DNA from: Acuticoccus sediminis
GTDB lineage: Bacteria > Pseudomonadota > Alphaproteobacteria > Rhizobiales > Amorphaceae
DNA length: 64,000 bases
Assembly: GCF_003258595.1 (NCBI RefSeq)
Contig: NZ_QHHQ01000003.1
Span: 434,001 to 498,000 of the forward strand
Direction: 5' to 3'
The position numbers and the translations under genes were made by a program. Under the pieces are notes generated by a model. The model worked only from the letters and a program-made list of their open reading frames with translations. It was not told the origin of the DNA and did no database searches. This document shows positions 36,287 to 45,269 of this stretch, in pieces (position 1 is the stretch's first letter; every line of letters starts with the position of its first letter).

Positions 36287-38280
36287 CAGTTCGTCCCCTT
36301 GATGACGGCCCGCGCGGCCTCGGCGACGGCGGCGGGCGTGATTCCGAAGTGTTCGTAGAGGTCCGCTGCGGGGCCGGAGGCGCCGAAGCCGCTCATGCCG
36401 ACGAAGGCGCCGGCGTCGCCGGTCCAGCGCTCCCATCCGAGTTCAACCGCCGCCTCGACGGCGACGCGCGGGGCCTCGCCGAGCACCGCGGCCCGGTAGT
36501 CGCCGTCCTGCCGGCGGAAGAGCTCCAGGCACGGCGCCGAGACGACGGCGGCCCCGATCCCCTCCTCCGCGAGGCGGTCGGCCGCGGCGAGCGCGATCTC
36601 CACCTCCGACCCGGTTGCGATCAGCGTGACGTCACGGCGGTCCGGCGAACGCAGGACATAGGCGCCGCGGGCCGTGCGGTTGTCGTCGGTGTGCCGGGTG
36701 CGCACCGTCGGCAGTCCCTGCCGGGACAGCGCGATGACGCTCGGCGTGCGCGGCGACAGGACGGCGATCTCCCAGGCCTCGGCGGTCTCCACCGCATCGG
36801 CGGGCCGGAAGACCATCAGGTTCGGGATGGCCCGAAGCGCCGCGAGGTGCTCCACCGGCTGGTGCGTCGGCCCATCCTCGCCGAGGCCGATGGAGTCGTG
36901 CGTCATCACGTGGACGACCGGCAGACCCATGAGCGCCGACAGGCGGATGGCGGGCCGCGAGTAGTCGGCGAAGCACAGGAAGGTGCCGCCGTAGGGGACG
37001 AAGCCGCCATGGAGGGCGATCCCGTTCATCATCGCCGCCATCGCGTGCTCGCGGATGCCGTAGTGGACGTAGTCGCCGGAGGCATCCCCGGGGGCGACCG
37101 ATGTCATCCCGGTCGTCCTGGTGTTGTTGGAACCCGTCAGGTCGGCCGAGCCGCCGAGCATGTTCGGGAGCGTCCGGTTCACCACCTCGAGCGCCTTCTG
37201 GGAGGCGACGCGGGTCGCAAGCTTCGGCGCGTCGGCGGACAGGGTGCGTTTGTACCCGGCGATCGCGGTGCGCAGTCTCGCCGCGTCCGGGGCGGCCCGT
37301 GCCGTCCGGAAGGTGCCGGCACGGGAGCTCGCGGCGAGGCGGGCCTCCCAGGCCGCGCGCGCCGTCCGGCCGCGCTCGGCGACGGCGAGCCAGGGGCGGC
37401 GCGCTTCCTGCGGCACCTCGAACGGGCCGGCCGTCCACCCCAGAGCCGCGCGGGTCGCCGCGATCTCCTCCGCGCCCAGCGGCGCCCCGTGGACCTTGTG
37501 GGATCCCGCCATCGTCGGCGCGCCGAAGCCGATCACCGTGCGGCATGCGATCATCGACGGCCGCTCGTCCTCCCGCGCCGCCTCGATGGCCGCGGCGACC
37601 GCCTCGCGGTCGTGGCCGTCGACATTGGCGACATGCCAGCCCGACGCCTCGAAGCGCGCGCACTGGTCGGTCGAGGTGGAGAGGCTCGTCGGCCCGTCGA
37701 TGGTGATCCGGTTGTCGTCCCACAGGACGATGAGCTTGCCGAGCTTCAAATGGCCGGCGATGTCGATCGCCTCGTGGCTGATCCCCTCCATCAGGCACCC
37801 GTCGCCGCAGACGACGTAGGTGAAGTGGTCGACGAGATCGGGGAAGCGCGCCGCCTCGAGCCGCTCGGCGAGTGCCATGCCGACGGCGTTGGCAATCCCC
37901 TGCCCAAGCGGCCCGGTCGTCGTCTCGATCCCGTCGGCGTGGCCGTACTCGGGGTGGCCGGCGGTGCGGCTGCCGAGCTGGCGGAAGTTCTCGAGCTCGG
38001 CCCGCGTCATGTCCTCGAACCCGAGGAGATGATGGATCGCGTAGACCAGCATGGAGCCGTGCCCGGCCGAGTAGACCACGCGGTCCCGGTCCGGCCAGCC
38101 AGGCATCGACGGGTCGACGGAGACGAACCGCTCGTAGAGGACGGAGACGGCGTCGGCCATCCCCATCGGCAGGCCCGGATGGCCCGAGTTGGCCTTCTCG
38201 ACCGCGTCCATCGTCAGGACGCGGATGGCGTTGGCCATGGGCGTGGTGTGCGCCGCGGACGGCTGGACGAATTGCTGCAT
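36286..38280 (-). CDS. cbbT: Transketolase
   Basis: This 664-residue full-length transketolase has the TPP motif [13 protein letters not shown] near residue 155, [11 protein letters not shown] near residue 37, and the pyrimidine-binding part with FGIREHAM-type [10 protein letters not shown] near residue 402. It exchanges C2 units between sugar phosphates for RuBP regeneration. It is independent from the split transketolase at 1.2-3.2 kb. It lies 3 bp after cbbP and is coupled to cbbA by TGATG. Confidence 0.95.
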   Translation of the reverse strand: MQQFVQPSAAHTTPMANAIRVLTMDAVEKANSGHPGLPMGMADAVSVLYERFVSVDPSMPGWPDRDRVVYSAGHGSMLVYAIHHLLGFEDMTRAELENFRQLGSRTAGHPEYGHADGIETTTGPLGQGIANAVGMALAERLEAARFPDLVDHFTYVVCGDGCLMEGISHEAIDIAGHLKLGKLIVLWDDNRITIDGPTSLSTSTDQCARFEASGWHVANVDGHDREAVAAAIEAAREDERPSMIACRTVIGFGAPTMAGSHKVHGAPLGAEEIAATRAALGWTAGPFEVPQEARRPWLAVAERGRTARAAWEARLAASSRAGTFRTARAAPDAARLRTAIAGYKRTLSADAPKLATRVASQKALEVVNRTLPNMLGGSADLTGSNNTRTTGMTSVAPGDASGDYVHYGIREHAMAAMMNGIALHGGFVPYGGTFLCFADYSRPAIRLSALMGLPVVHVMTHDSIGLGEDGPTHQPVEHLAALRAIPNLMVFRPADAVETAEAWEIAVLSPRTPSVIALSRQGLPTVRTRHTDDNRTARGAYVLRSPDRRDVTLIATGSEVEIALAAADRLAEEGIGAAVVSAPCLELFRRQDGDYRAAVLGEAPRVAVEAAVELGWERWTGDAGAFVGMSGFGASGPAADLYEHFGITPAAVAEAARAVIKGTN

Positions 38281-38283
38281 CTG

Positions 38284-39156
38284 TCAGGCTTTCTTGCTCT
38301 GCTCGACGAGGCGCAGGATCATCGGCGTCAGGATCAACTGCATGGCCAGGTCGAGCTTGGGGCCCGGGATCACGATCGAGTTGGCCCGGGTCATCCAGGA
38401 ATCGTGGAGCATCGAGACGAGGTACGAGAAGTCGATCCCGCGCGGGTTGGCGAAGCGGATCACGACGAGGCTCTCGTCCGGCGTCGGGATCCAGCGCGCG
38501 ATGAACGGGTCGGACGTGTCGACCACCGGCACGCGCTGGAAGTTGATGTCCGTCTGGATGAACTGCGGACAGATCGTGTGCACGTAGGCGTGCATGCGGC
38601 GCAGGATGACGTCGGTGACGGCCTCCGTGGTGTAGCCGCGGGTCGCCTTGTCGCGATGGATCTTCTGGATCCATTCGAGGTTGATGACGGGCACGACGCC
38701 GATCTTGAGGTCCGCGTGGCCGGCGATGTCGATCGTGTCGGTCTTCACCGCGCCGTGCAGGCCCTCGTAGAAGAGGACGTCGGAGCCCGGCGAGAATTCG
38801 CGCCAGTCCGTGAAGTGGCCGGGGGGCACGCCGTAGCGCTCGGCCTCCTCGTCGTCGTGGACGTAGTGGCGCGTCTTGCCGCCGCCGGTCTCGCCGTAGG
38901 TGCGGAAGACGTTCTCCAGCTCGTCGAGGACGTTGGCCTCCACCGAGAAGTGGGAGAACGTCGCGTCCCCCTCGTCGAGCCGCTTCTGCAGCTCGGCCTT
39001 CATGTCGGCGCGGTTGAAGCGGTGGAACGCGTCTCCCTCGATGGTGACGGCGGAGATCTTCTCGCGGCGGAAGATCTGGTCGAACGTGTGCTTGATCGTC
39101 GTCGTGCCGGCGCCGGACGATCCGGTGACGGAGATGACGGGGTGCTTGCGGCTCAT
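38284..39156 (-). CDS. cbbP: Phosphoribulokinase
   Basis: This 290-residue bacterial-type PRK has the P-loop GSSGAGTTT at residues 12-20, EGDAFHRF with catalytic Asp, and the helical region ATFSHFSVEANV. It phosphorylates ribulose-5-phosphate to RuBP, a reaction diagnostic for the Calvin cycle. Bacterial octameric PRKs are NADH-activated. The true ATG at 39156 overlaps the cbbF stop (ATGA). Confidence 0.95.
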   Translation of the reverse strand: MSRKHPVISVTGSSGAGTTTIKHTFDQIFRREKISAVTIEGDAFHRFNRADMKAELQKRLDEGDATFSHFSVEANVLDELENVFRTYGETGGGKTRHYVHDDEEAERYGVPPGHFTDWREFSPGSDVLFYEGLHGAVKTDTIDIAGHADLKIGVVPVINLEWIQKIHRDKATRGYTTEAVTDVILRRMHAYVHTICPQFIQTDINFQRVPVVDTSDPFIARWIPTPDESLVVIRFANPRGIDFSYLVSMLHDSWMTRANSIVIPGPKLDLAMQLILTPMILRLVEQSKKA

Positions 39157-40172
39157 GACGCGGCTCCCTTGAACAGTCCGCGCTGGCCGAACAGCGGCGC
39201 GATCTCGGCCGCGGGCAGCGAGTGATAGGCGGCGACGCGGGCGACCTTGTCGCGCGAGCCGAAGACGAAGGGCGTGCGGGCGTGCAGCGACCTCGGCGTC
39301 ATGTCGAGCATGCGCGTCTCGCCGTCGGTGGCCGCCCCGCCGGCCTGTTCGACGAGGAACGCCAGCGGCGCGCACTCGTAGACGAGGCGCAGGCGCCCCT
39401 CCTCGTATCCGGGGCGTGCGTCGGCCGGGTAGAGGAAGATGCCGCCACGCGAGAGGATCCGGTGCGTCTCCGCCACCAGCGAGGCGATCCAGCGCATGTT
39501 GAAGTTGCGCCCGGCGGGACCGTCGGTCCCGGCCAGACAGTCGTCGATGTAGGCCTTGATGGGCGGGGCCCAGTGGCGGTAGTTCGAAGCGTTGATGGCG
39601 AACTCGGTCGCCTCCGCCGGGATGGTGTAGAGCTGGCCGGCGCGCAGGAACTCGCCATGCGCCCGGTCGAGCACGAACATCGAGACGCCCGCCCCCGTCG
39701 TCAGCATCATCGCCGTCTGCGGGCCGTAGATCACGTAGAGCGCGGCGGCCTGTTCGCGGCCGGGGCGCAGGAAGCTCTCGTCCCCGTCCGGCAGCGCGTC
39801 GTAGATCGAGACGATGGTGCCGATGGAGACGTTGGCGTCGATGTTGGAGGAGCCGTCCAGCGGGTCGATCGCGACCGCGAGGCTTCCCTCCCAGTTGAGC
39901 ATGGCGACGGTCTCGCGCTCCTCCGAGAGGTACCAGAGGACCGGTCCGTCCTGCAGCGCGCCGGCGAAGGCCTCGTCGGCGAGGACGTCGAGCCTCGTCT
40001 GCCGGTCGCCGTCCGTGTTGCGGCCGACGGCCTGCGACATGGACCCCCGCAACGGGCCGAGAGATATCGCGGCGGACAGTTGAGCGGCCACCTCGGCGAC
40101 CGCGATCACGACCTTGGCGATGTCCTCGCGCTGCCCGTCCAGATGGCGGGCAAGTGTGGGGGGCTCGTTCAT
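39153..40172 (-). CDS. cbbF: Fructose-1,6-bisphosphatase, class I
   Basis: This 339-residue enzyme has the metal-site motif DPLDGSSNID near residue 110 and YPADARPGYEEGRLRLVYE near residue 250. It hydrolyses fructose-1,6-bisphosphate and, in Calvin-cycle operons without a separate SBPase, probably sedoheptulose-1,7-bisphosphate too. ATG 40172 has AAGGA eight bases upstream, so I prefer it to the ATG at 40229, which would add 19 residues. It is the first gene of the cbb operon, divergent from cbbR. Confidence 0.94.
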   Translation of the reverse strand: MNEPPTLARHLDGQREDIAKVVIAVAEVAAQLSAAISLGPLRGSMSQAVGRNTDGDRQTRLDVLADEAFAGALQDGPVLWYLSEERETVAMLNWEGSLAVAIDPLDGSSNIDANVSIGTIVSIYDALPDGDESFLRPGREQAAALYVIYGPQTAMMLTTGAGVSMFVLDRAHGEFLRAGQLYTIPAEATEFAINASNYRHWAPPIKAYIDDCLAGTDGPAGRNFNMRWIASLVAETHRILSRGGIFLYPADARPGYEEGRLRLVYECAPLAFLVEQAGGAATDGETRMLDMTPRSLHARTPFVFGSRDKVARVAAYHSLPAAEIAPLFGQRGLFKGAAS

Positions 40173-40283
40173 CGGACGTTTCCTTGTTGCGTTCTTTGAG
40201 CGACGCTTTTGGGAAGATTGCCTCAGCACCGCGTTCGTGAGAATTTAAAAGTTATTCGGTGACGTTCAGGAATCTTGAATGCC
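40173..40283. promoter_or_regulatory. cbb operon / cbbR divergent control region with a CbbR-type TNA-N7-TNA site
   Basis: The roughly 100-bp gap between cbbF and cbbR is locally AT-rich (GAATTTAAAAGTTATTC around 40240). TCA-N7-TGA at 40266-40278 fits the TNA-N7-TNA pattern described for CbbR and forms part of a TTCA...TGAA inverted repeat. It overlaps the annotated TTG start of cbbR, so CbbR binding would directly cover its own translation start or the true start lies downstream. Confidence 0.45.
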
Positions 40284-41204
40284 GTGCAGACCGACGCCCT
40301 GACCCTCAAGCAGCTCCGCGCGCTCGTCGCGGTCTCCGAATGCGCCGGCGTGACGGCCGCGGCCGACAAGTTGCGCCTGACGGCGCCGGCCGTGTCGATG
40401 CAACTTAAGTCGCTGGAGACCCTTCTCGGGGTGGAGCTGTTCGACCGTCCGGCGTGGGCGCCGAACGCGTTCGGGCGCGAGCTGATCGCCGCCGCGCGCC
40501 GGGTGGACTGGGAGCTGCAGGGGGCGTGCGCGCGCATCGCCGCGCTCCAGTCGGGCAAGGCCGGACGGGTGGTATTCGGTGTCACCAGCACTGGGAAGTA
40601 TTTCACACCCGGCTTGATGGCGCGGGTGAATTCCGCGATGCCCGAGCTCGACCTGTCGCTCGTCGTGGGCAACCGCGAGGCGATCATGGCCGGGCTCGCG
40701 GAGGGGCGGATCGACTTCGCGATCTGCGGCCGGCCGCCCCGAGTGCCGATCGTCGACGCCGCCGTGCTAGGAGATCATCCGCACGTGTGGATCACGCCGC
40801 CGTCCCATCCCCTGGCGCGACTTAAGACCATCGTACCGGCCCAGCTCATGGACGAGGTGTTCCTGATCCGCGAGCCGGGCTCGGGGACGCGCATGCTGAT
40901 GGAGCGTCTTCTCGCACGGGCCGGGGACACCCTTCCCGCCCGGACCATCGAGTTCGATTCGAACGAGACGATCAAGCAGGCGGTCATCGCGGGGCTCGGG
41001 ATCGCGTTCCTGTCCGCGCACACGATTACCGCCGAGCTGGACGCGCGGCGGCTGACGGTGCTGCCGGTGGCCGGCACGCCGGTCGTGCGCCAGTGGTTCC
41101 TGATCCGCCCCGTCGACCGGCCACCGTCCGGCGCGCTTGCCCGGGTGATCGAGTTCGTGGTCGGACTGAACGGCGCCTTCCTGCCGGCCTACCCACGCGA
41201 GTGA
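40275..41204 (+). CDS. cbbR: LysR family regulator CbbR
   Basis: This 309-residue LysR regulator has an N-terminal winged helix (LKQLRALVAVSECAGVTAAADKL) and a LysR substrate-binding domain. Divergent position next to cbbF identifies it as CbbR, the activator of the cbb operon. The TTG start has AGGAA only two bases upstream; GTG at 40284 (three residues shorter) is an alternative, also with imperfect spacing. CbbR senses metabolites such as RuBP, PEP or NADPH in other bacteria. It ends 23 bp from the stop of the convergent lyase gene. Confidence 0.9.
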   Translation: MNAVQTDALTLKQLRALVAVSECAGVTAAADKLRLTAPAVSMQLKSLETLLGVELFDRPAWAPNAFGRELIAAARRVDWELQGACARIAALQSGKAGRVVFGVTSTGKYFTPGLMARVNSAMPELDLSLVVGNREAIMAGLAEGRIDFAICGRPPRVPIVDAAVLGDHPHVWITPPSHPLARLKTIVPAQLMDEVFLIREPGSGTRMLMERLLARAGDTLPARTIEFDSNETIKQAVIAGLGIAFLSAHTITAELDARRLTVLPVAGTPVVRQWFLIRPVDRPPSGALARVIEFVVGLNGAFLPAYPRE

Positions 41205-41227
41205 CGACGTCGGTCCGGCGCGGCGCC

Positions 41228-42016
41228 TCAGGCCATGTCGAGGATCGAGCGTGCGCGGGCGAGGACCGGTGCGTCGACCATCTTCCCGTCGACCTCGGCG
41301 ACGCCCTCCGACTCGGAGACTGCGGCGAGGACGCGCCGCGCCCACTCGATCTCCTCGGCGCGGGGTGACAGGCCGACGTTCACGACCGCCACCTGCTTCG
41401 GATGGATGCACAGCTTCGCGGTGAAGCCGAGCGCGCGCGTGCGGGCGACGTCGGCCTCCAGCCTGGCCATGTCGCCGATCTCCGGGGTCACGCCGTCGAT
41501 GGGAGGGGCGAGGTTCGCGTGGCGGGAGGCGATCACGATGGCGAAGCGGGCCGGGTCCAGCACGCTCCCCTCGCCGGGGATGCGCGCGTCGACGCCGAAG
41601 TCGAGGTTGCCGAACGCCAGTCGCACGACCCCTGCCGAGCCGGCGACCTCATGCGCCGCAACCAGCCCCGCCACCGTTTCGACCAGCGCGATCAGCGGGC
41701 GGCCCTGGAGCCGGCCGGCGACCTCGGCCAGCCCCGCGGGGTTCGCCTTGGGGACCATGACGGTGGCACCCGGCGCTTCGGCGAGCATGGCGAGGTCGGC
41801 GTCGGCGAACTCGGTGTCGAGGCCGTTGATGCGCACGACGCCACGCCCGCCCCCCGCGAACCAGGCGGCGACGTTGCGCCGCGCACCGGCCTTGGCCGTC
41901 GCGGCGACGGCGTCCTCGAGGTCGATGATGATCTCGTCCGCTCCGGACGCGGCTGCCTTGGCGAACCGCTCCGGCCGGTCGCCGGGAACGAAAAGATAGC
42001 TGCGCGGCTCGCCCAT
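41228..42016 (-). CDS. CitE-like acyl-CoA lyase (HpcH/HpaI family)
   Basis: This 262-residue TIM-barrel enzyme has RSYLFVPGDRPERFAKAAASGAD at the start, IIDLEDAV near residue 30, LVETVAGL with the metal-binding glutamate near residue 112 and FGNLDFGVDAR near residue 134. These are typical of citrate lyase beta, malyl-CoA, beta-methylmalyl-CoA and citramalyl-CoA lyases. As the last gene of an operon with two CoA-transferase genes and two hydratases, it should cleave a hydroxy-acyl-CoA to acetyl- or propionyl-CoA plus pyruvate or glyoxylate. The ATG at 42016 follows the hydratase gene by 5 bp. Confidence 0.85.
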   Translation of the reverse strand: MGEPRSYLFVPGDRPERFAKAAASGADEIIIDLEDAVAATAKAGARRNVAAWFAGGGRGVVRINGLDTEFADADLAMLAEAPGATVMVPKANPAGLAEVAGRLQGRPLIALVETVAGLVAAHEVAGSAGVVRLAFGNLDFGVDARIPGEGSVLDPARFAIVIASRHANLAPPIDGVTPEIGDMARLEADVARTRALGFTAKLCIHPKQVAVVNVGLSPRAEEIEWARRVLAAVSESEGVAEVDGKMVDAPVLARARSILDMA

Positions 42017-42021
42017 TCGTC

Positions 42022-42879
42022 TCAGTCCCGGAAGGTTGCGTCGGCCTGCATGGCGAGACCGCCCTGCGGTCCGCGGGCCCAGAGTGCCATGACCTCGCCG
42101 TCGAGTCGCGCCTCGATGTGGAAGCGCGCGCCGCAGAAGAGCGGCGACATGCCCCGGAAGGCGAACGTCGCCAGCGTGCGCGACGGCTGGCTGCGGACGG
42201 CGAGTCCCTGCAGGAGCGTGGCCGTCAGCGGGCCGTGAACGACGAGCCCGGGATAGCCCTCCTCCTCGATGGCGTAGGGCCGGTCGTAGTGGATCCGGTG
42301 CCCGTTCGCCGTGAGCGCCGAGTAGCGGAACAGGAGGACCGTGTCGGGATCGACCGGCTCCGACCATGCGGCGTCGTCCGGAGCGGGCTTCGCAGGCGGC
42401 GGGGTGGACGGGCCGGACTGGGCCTCGCGGTAGACGATGTCCTGCTGTTCCTCGATGCACAGCACGCCGGCATGCGAGATCCGGTGCGCCACGGTGACGA
42501 ACACCAGACGCCCGCTTCGGCCGTTCTTCTCGGAGACGTCGAGGATGGTGCTCTCGCGCACCGCGTCAGCGCCGACGGGGAGCGGTGCATGGTAGGTCAG
42601 TCGACCGCCGGCCCACATCCGGCGCGGCAGTCCGACGTCCGGCAGGAAGCCGCCACGCTTCGGGTGGCCGTCGACGCCGAGTTCGCTGCGGCGCACGAAG
42701 GGATTGAAGAACATCCAGTGCCAGCCCGGCGGCAGCGCCCCGCCAAGCGACGGCTCCGGGGAGAGGTCGAGGGTCGCGGCGAGCGCCTCGACGGCCTCCG
42801 GCGCGATCCGTGCGGTGCGCTGCTCGGCGCGGCCGATGGCGGAGGCATGGTCCTCGCCGGCGAGGGTGGTGTCGGTCAT
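42022..42879 (-). CDS. HTD2-type acyl-CoA hydratase (mesaconyl-C4-CoA / itaconyl-CoA hydratase-like)
   Basis: This 285-residue hot-dog protein has two hot-dog regions. The C-terminal half has FRYSALTANGHRIHYDRPYA near residue 190 and YPGLVVHGPL, as in mitochondrial HTD2 and in the mesaconyl-C4-CoA hydratase of Chloroflexus. It should hydrate an unsaturated dicarboxyl-CoA to the hydroxy form cleaved by the neighbouring CitE-like lyase. ATG 42879 is chosen from domain start; upstream frame is a shadow. The exact substrate is inferred from family and context. Confidence 0.82.
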   Translation of the reverse strand: MTDTTLAGEDHASAIGRAEQRTARIAPEAVEALAATLDLSPEPSLGGALPPGWHWMFFNPFVRRSELGVDGHPKRGGFLPDVGLPRRMWAGGRLTYHAPLPVGADAVRESTILDVSEKNGRSGRLVFVTVAHRISHAGVLCIEEQQDIVYREAQSGPSTPPPAKPAPDDAAWSEPVDPDTVLLFRYSALTANGHRIHYDRPYAIEEEGYPGLVVHGPLTATLLQGLAVRSQPSRTLATFAFRGMSPLFCGARFHIEARLDGEVMALWARGPQGGLAMQADATFRD

Positions 42880-42892
42880 GTCGGCGGTCCGT

Positions 42893-44086
42893 TCAGTGGA
42901 TGACGTTGCGATCGATGAGGTCGTCGATCGCGGCGCGGCCGAGGCCGAGGAGCTCGCCGAACACGTACTCCTCGTGCTCGCCGAGCCGGGGCGTGCCGCG
43001 CTCGAACGCCGGCTCGTCGCAGGCCGAGAAGCGCGCCGGGCGGCCGATGGCGGCACGCACCGCCCCGCCGGACTCGGTCACGTCGACGATGGCGCCGCGC
43101 CCGCGAAGGTGCGCGTCCGCGGCGATATCCTCCGTGCTCCAGGAGATGTGCGCGGGCACGCCGGCCTCCTGAAGACGACGCACGGCCGTATCGGCGTCCT
43201 GGTGCGCGGACCAGGCGGCGACGATCCTGGCGAGCGCCTCGCGGTTGGCATGGCGGTCGGCCTCGGTCTCGAACTGCGGCGCGGCTGCGAGGTCGCGGCG
43301 GTCCATCACGGTGAGCAGCCCCCGCCACTGCGCCTGCGAGCCGACCGACAGGCTGAGCCAGCGGTCCTCGACGTCGGTCGGGAACAGGCCGTGCGGGGCG
43401 CGGCGATGGTCGTCGTTGCCGATCCGCTCGACGTAGCCGCCCGCGGCGGCCACCATCATCGTGTCGCCGACGATCGACGAGGCGACCTCGCGCGCGGCGA
43501 CGTCGACGTGCGCGCCGCGCCCGGTACGGCGGCGCTGATGCAGCGCGGCGACGGTCGCGGCGGCCGCATTCATCCCGACCGAGTGGTCCATGACGTGGCG
43601 CATCTCCACCGGCGGCCCGTCCGGGTAGCCCGTCAGGTAGCCGAGGCCGCCCCATGCGCCGAAGAGCGGCGCGTAGCCCGCGAAGTGGGAGTCCGGCCCG
43701 GTCTGGCCCGAGGACGAGATCGAGACCATCACGATGTCGGGTTTCACCCCCGCGAGCACGTCGTAGCCGAGGCCGAGGCGGGCCATGACGCCGGCGCGGA
43801 AGCTCTCCGCGGCGACGTCGGAGACCGCGACGAGGCGCTTGGCGAGCTCACGGCCCTCGGCGTCCTTGAGGTTGAGGCGGATGGAGAGCTTGTTGGACGC
43901 CACCTGGTCGAACGTGGCGGCGCCCGCGCGGCCGTAGACGGTGTGCGGCTTGCGGAAGATGTCCGGCCGCAACGCGGTCTCGATCTTGATGCATTCCGCG
44001 CCCATCAGCGAGAGCATGTGGGTGCAGAACGGCCCGGCCGCGTGGACGGTGAAGTCGGCGATCCGGATGCCTTCGAGGGGTCTCAT
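42893..44086 (-). CDS. Class III (CaiB/BaiF) CoA-transferase, catalytically complete subunit
   Basis: This 397-residue class III CoA-transferase has D167 in MDHSVGMNAAAATVAAL, the family's catalytic aspartate, followed by RTGRGAHVDVAARE. It moves CoA between a donor and an acid acceptor through an aspartyl-CoA intermediate. The ATG overlaps the stop of a second CaiB gene (ATGA), and that neighbour lacks the aspartate, so the two probably form a heteromeric enzyme. The likely substrate is the dicarboxylic acid processed by the adjacent hydratases and lyase. Confidence 0.87.
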   Translation of the reverse strand: MRPLEGIRIADFTVHAAGPFCTHMLSLMGAECIKIETALRPDIFRKPHTVYGRAGAATFDQVASNKLSIRLNLKDAEGRELAKRLVAVSDVAAESFRAGVMARLGLGYDVLAGVKPDIVMVSISSSGQTGPDSHFAGYAPLFGAWGGLGYLTGYPDGPPVEMRHVMDHSVGMNAAAATVAALHQRRRTGRGAHVDVAAREVASSIVGDTMMVAAAGGYVERIGNDDHRRAPHGLFPTDVEDRWLSLSVGSQAQWRGLLTVMDRRDLAAAPQFETEADRHANREALARIVAAWSAHQDADTAVRRLQEAGVPAHISWSTEDIAADAHLRGRGAIVDVTESGGAVRAAIGRPARFSACDEPAFERGTPRLGEHEEYVFGELLGLGRAAIDDLIDRNVIH

Positions 44087-45255
44087 GCGTTCACCTTGCG
44101 CGCCTCGCGGGGGCGCGAGCGCTCGAGGATCGCCTGGTCGGCGCCGAGCGCCGGAGGGGCGCGCCTCACCGCGAGGGGATCGGCGCCGAAGCGGAACGGC
44201 GCGGTCTGGATCGGCACCGGCCCGACGCCGGCAATGTCCACCTCGCCGAACAGGCGGCGCGCCTCCTCGTGCGGGTCGGAGAGGACGTCGGCCGGCGTGT
44301 TGTACGGGGCCATCGGCACGCCGAGGCGCTGGGCGCGCGCGACCAGCTCGGCGACCGGGTGCTCGCGTGCCCATGCCCGGATCCGCGCGTTGATGTCGGG
44401 TCCCCGGGCGCTGCGCGCCGCGGGATCGTCCATCCCGGGGCCACAGGCCCATTCGGGGCTGTCCATCAGCTCGACGAGGCCCTGCCACTGCCGCTCCTCG
44501 AGGGTGAGCAGCTCGACGAACCCGTCGCGGCACTCGATGACGCCGCCGTAGCGGAAGTTGCGCTCGTGGCGATGCTCGACCGACCCGTCGCCGAGGCGCT
44601 GGATGGCGAAGGCGCCGATGGCGACGTTCGCGTCCTGCACCGAGACGTCGACCGTCTGCCCCTCCCCCGACCAGAGCGCGGCGAGCGTCGCGAACAGCGC
44701 CGTCACGCCGCCCTGCATCTCGGCGAAGCGGCCGGCGATCTTGAGCGGCGGGCGGTCCGGGAAGAGGTCGACGGAGAGCCCGTTGGGAAGGAGATAGCCC
44801 TCCCCGCTGGCATGGATGAGGTTGATCTCCTCCCCCTGCCAGCCGGCCTTGGGGCCGAACGCCCCGAACGGCAGCACCGACGCGACGACGAGGTGCGGGT
44901 GCCCGCGGCGGAGCGCAGCCTCGTCGAGACCCAGCGCCGGGCGGGCGTCGACGGGCGTGTCGAACAGGAAGATGTCGGCGTCCGTGAGGAGCGCGGCGAG
45001 GTCGCGGCGGCCTTCGGGAGTGGCAAGGTCGAGGACGACGCTGCGCTTGTCCGCGCCGAGGTAGGAGAACAGCGCGCTCTGCAGCCCGTCGCCGTCGAGG
45101 TATGGGGGCTCGCGCCGGAGCGCGCACCCCTCGGGCGGTTCGATCATGGCGACCTCGGCGCCCATCGTGGCAAGGAGGCGTCCGGCATAGCCGGCGGCCA
45201 CGCCCTGGGCGCACTCCACCACCTTGATCCCGGCCAGCGGCCCGTCGGTCGACAT
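44083..45255 (-). CDS. Class III (CaiB/BaiF) CoA-transferase, subunit with Asp-to-Glu change
   Basis: This 390-residue CaiB-family protein aligns with its neighbour through the ATLAAL...GQTVDVSVQDA region, but the catalytic aspartate position is E179 (RFAEMQGG). In heteromeric class III enzymes such as benzylsuccinate CoA-transferase, one subunit lacks the active aspartate, so this is likely the non-catalytic partner rather than a decayed gene. Length and frame are intact. It follows the MaoC gene by 14 bp and overlaps the partner gene by 4 bp. Confidence 0.85.
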   Translation of the reverse strand: MSTDGPLAGIKVVECAQGVAAGYAGRLLATMGAEVAMIEPPEGCALRREPPYLDGDGLQSALFSYLGADKRSVVLDLATPEGRRDLAALLTDADIFLFDTPVDARPALGLDEAALRRGHPHLVVASVLPFGAFGPKAGWQGEEINLIHASGEGYLLPNGLSVDLFPDRPPLKIAGRFAEMQGGVTALFATLAALWSGEGQTVDVSVQDANVAIGAFAIQRLGDGSVEHRHERNFRYGGVIECRDGFVELLTLEERQWQGLVELMDSPEWACGPGMDDPAARSARGPDINARIRAWAREHPVAELVARAQRLGVPMAPYNTPADVLSDPHEEARRLFGEVDIAGVGPVPIQTAPFRFGADPLAVRRAPPALGADQAILERSRPREARKVNA

Positions 45256-45269
45256 GAAAGGGTCCTCCG

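Noticed and set aside
36349-39225. 958-codon open frame on the plus strand
   Set aside because: It is antisense to cbbA, cbbT and cbbP, which have clear family motifs. Long antisense frames are expected at this GC content.
42893-45255. CaiB copy at 44.1-45.3 kb as a pseudogene
   Set aside because: It lacks the catalytic Asp but is full length, in frame and translationally coupled to an intact partner, so a heteromeric subunit is more likely.
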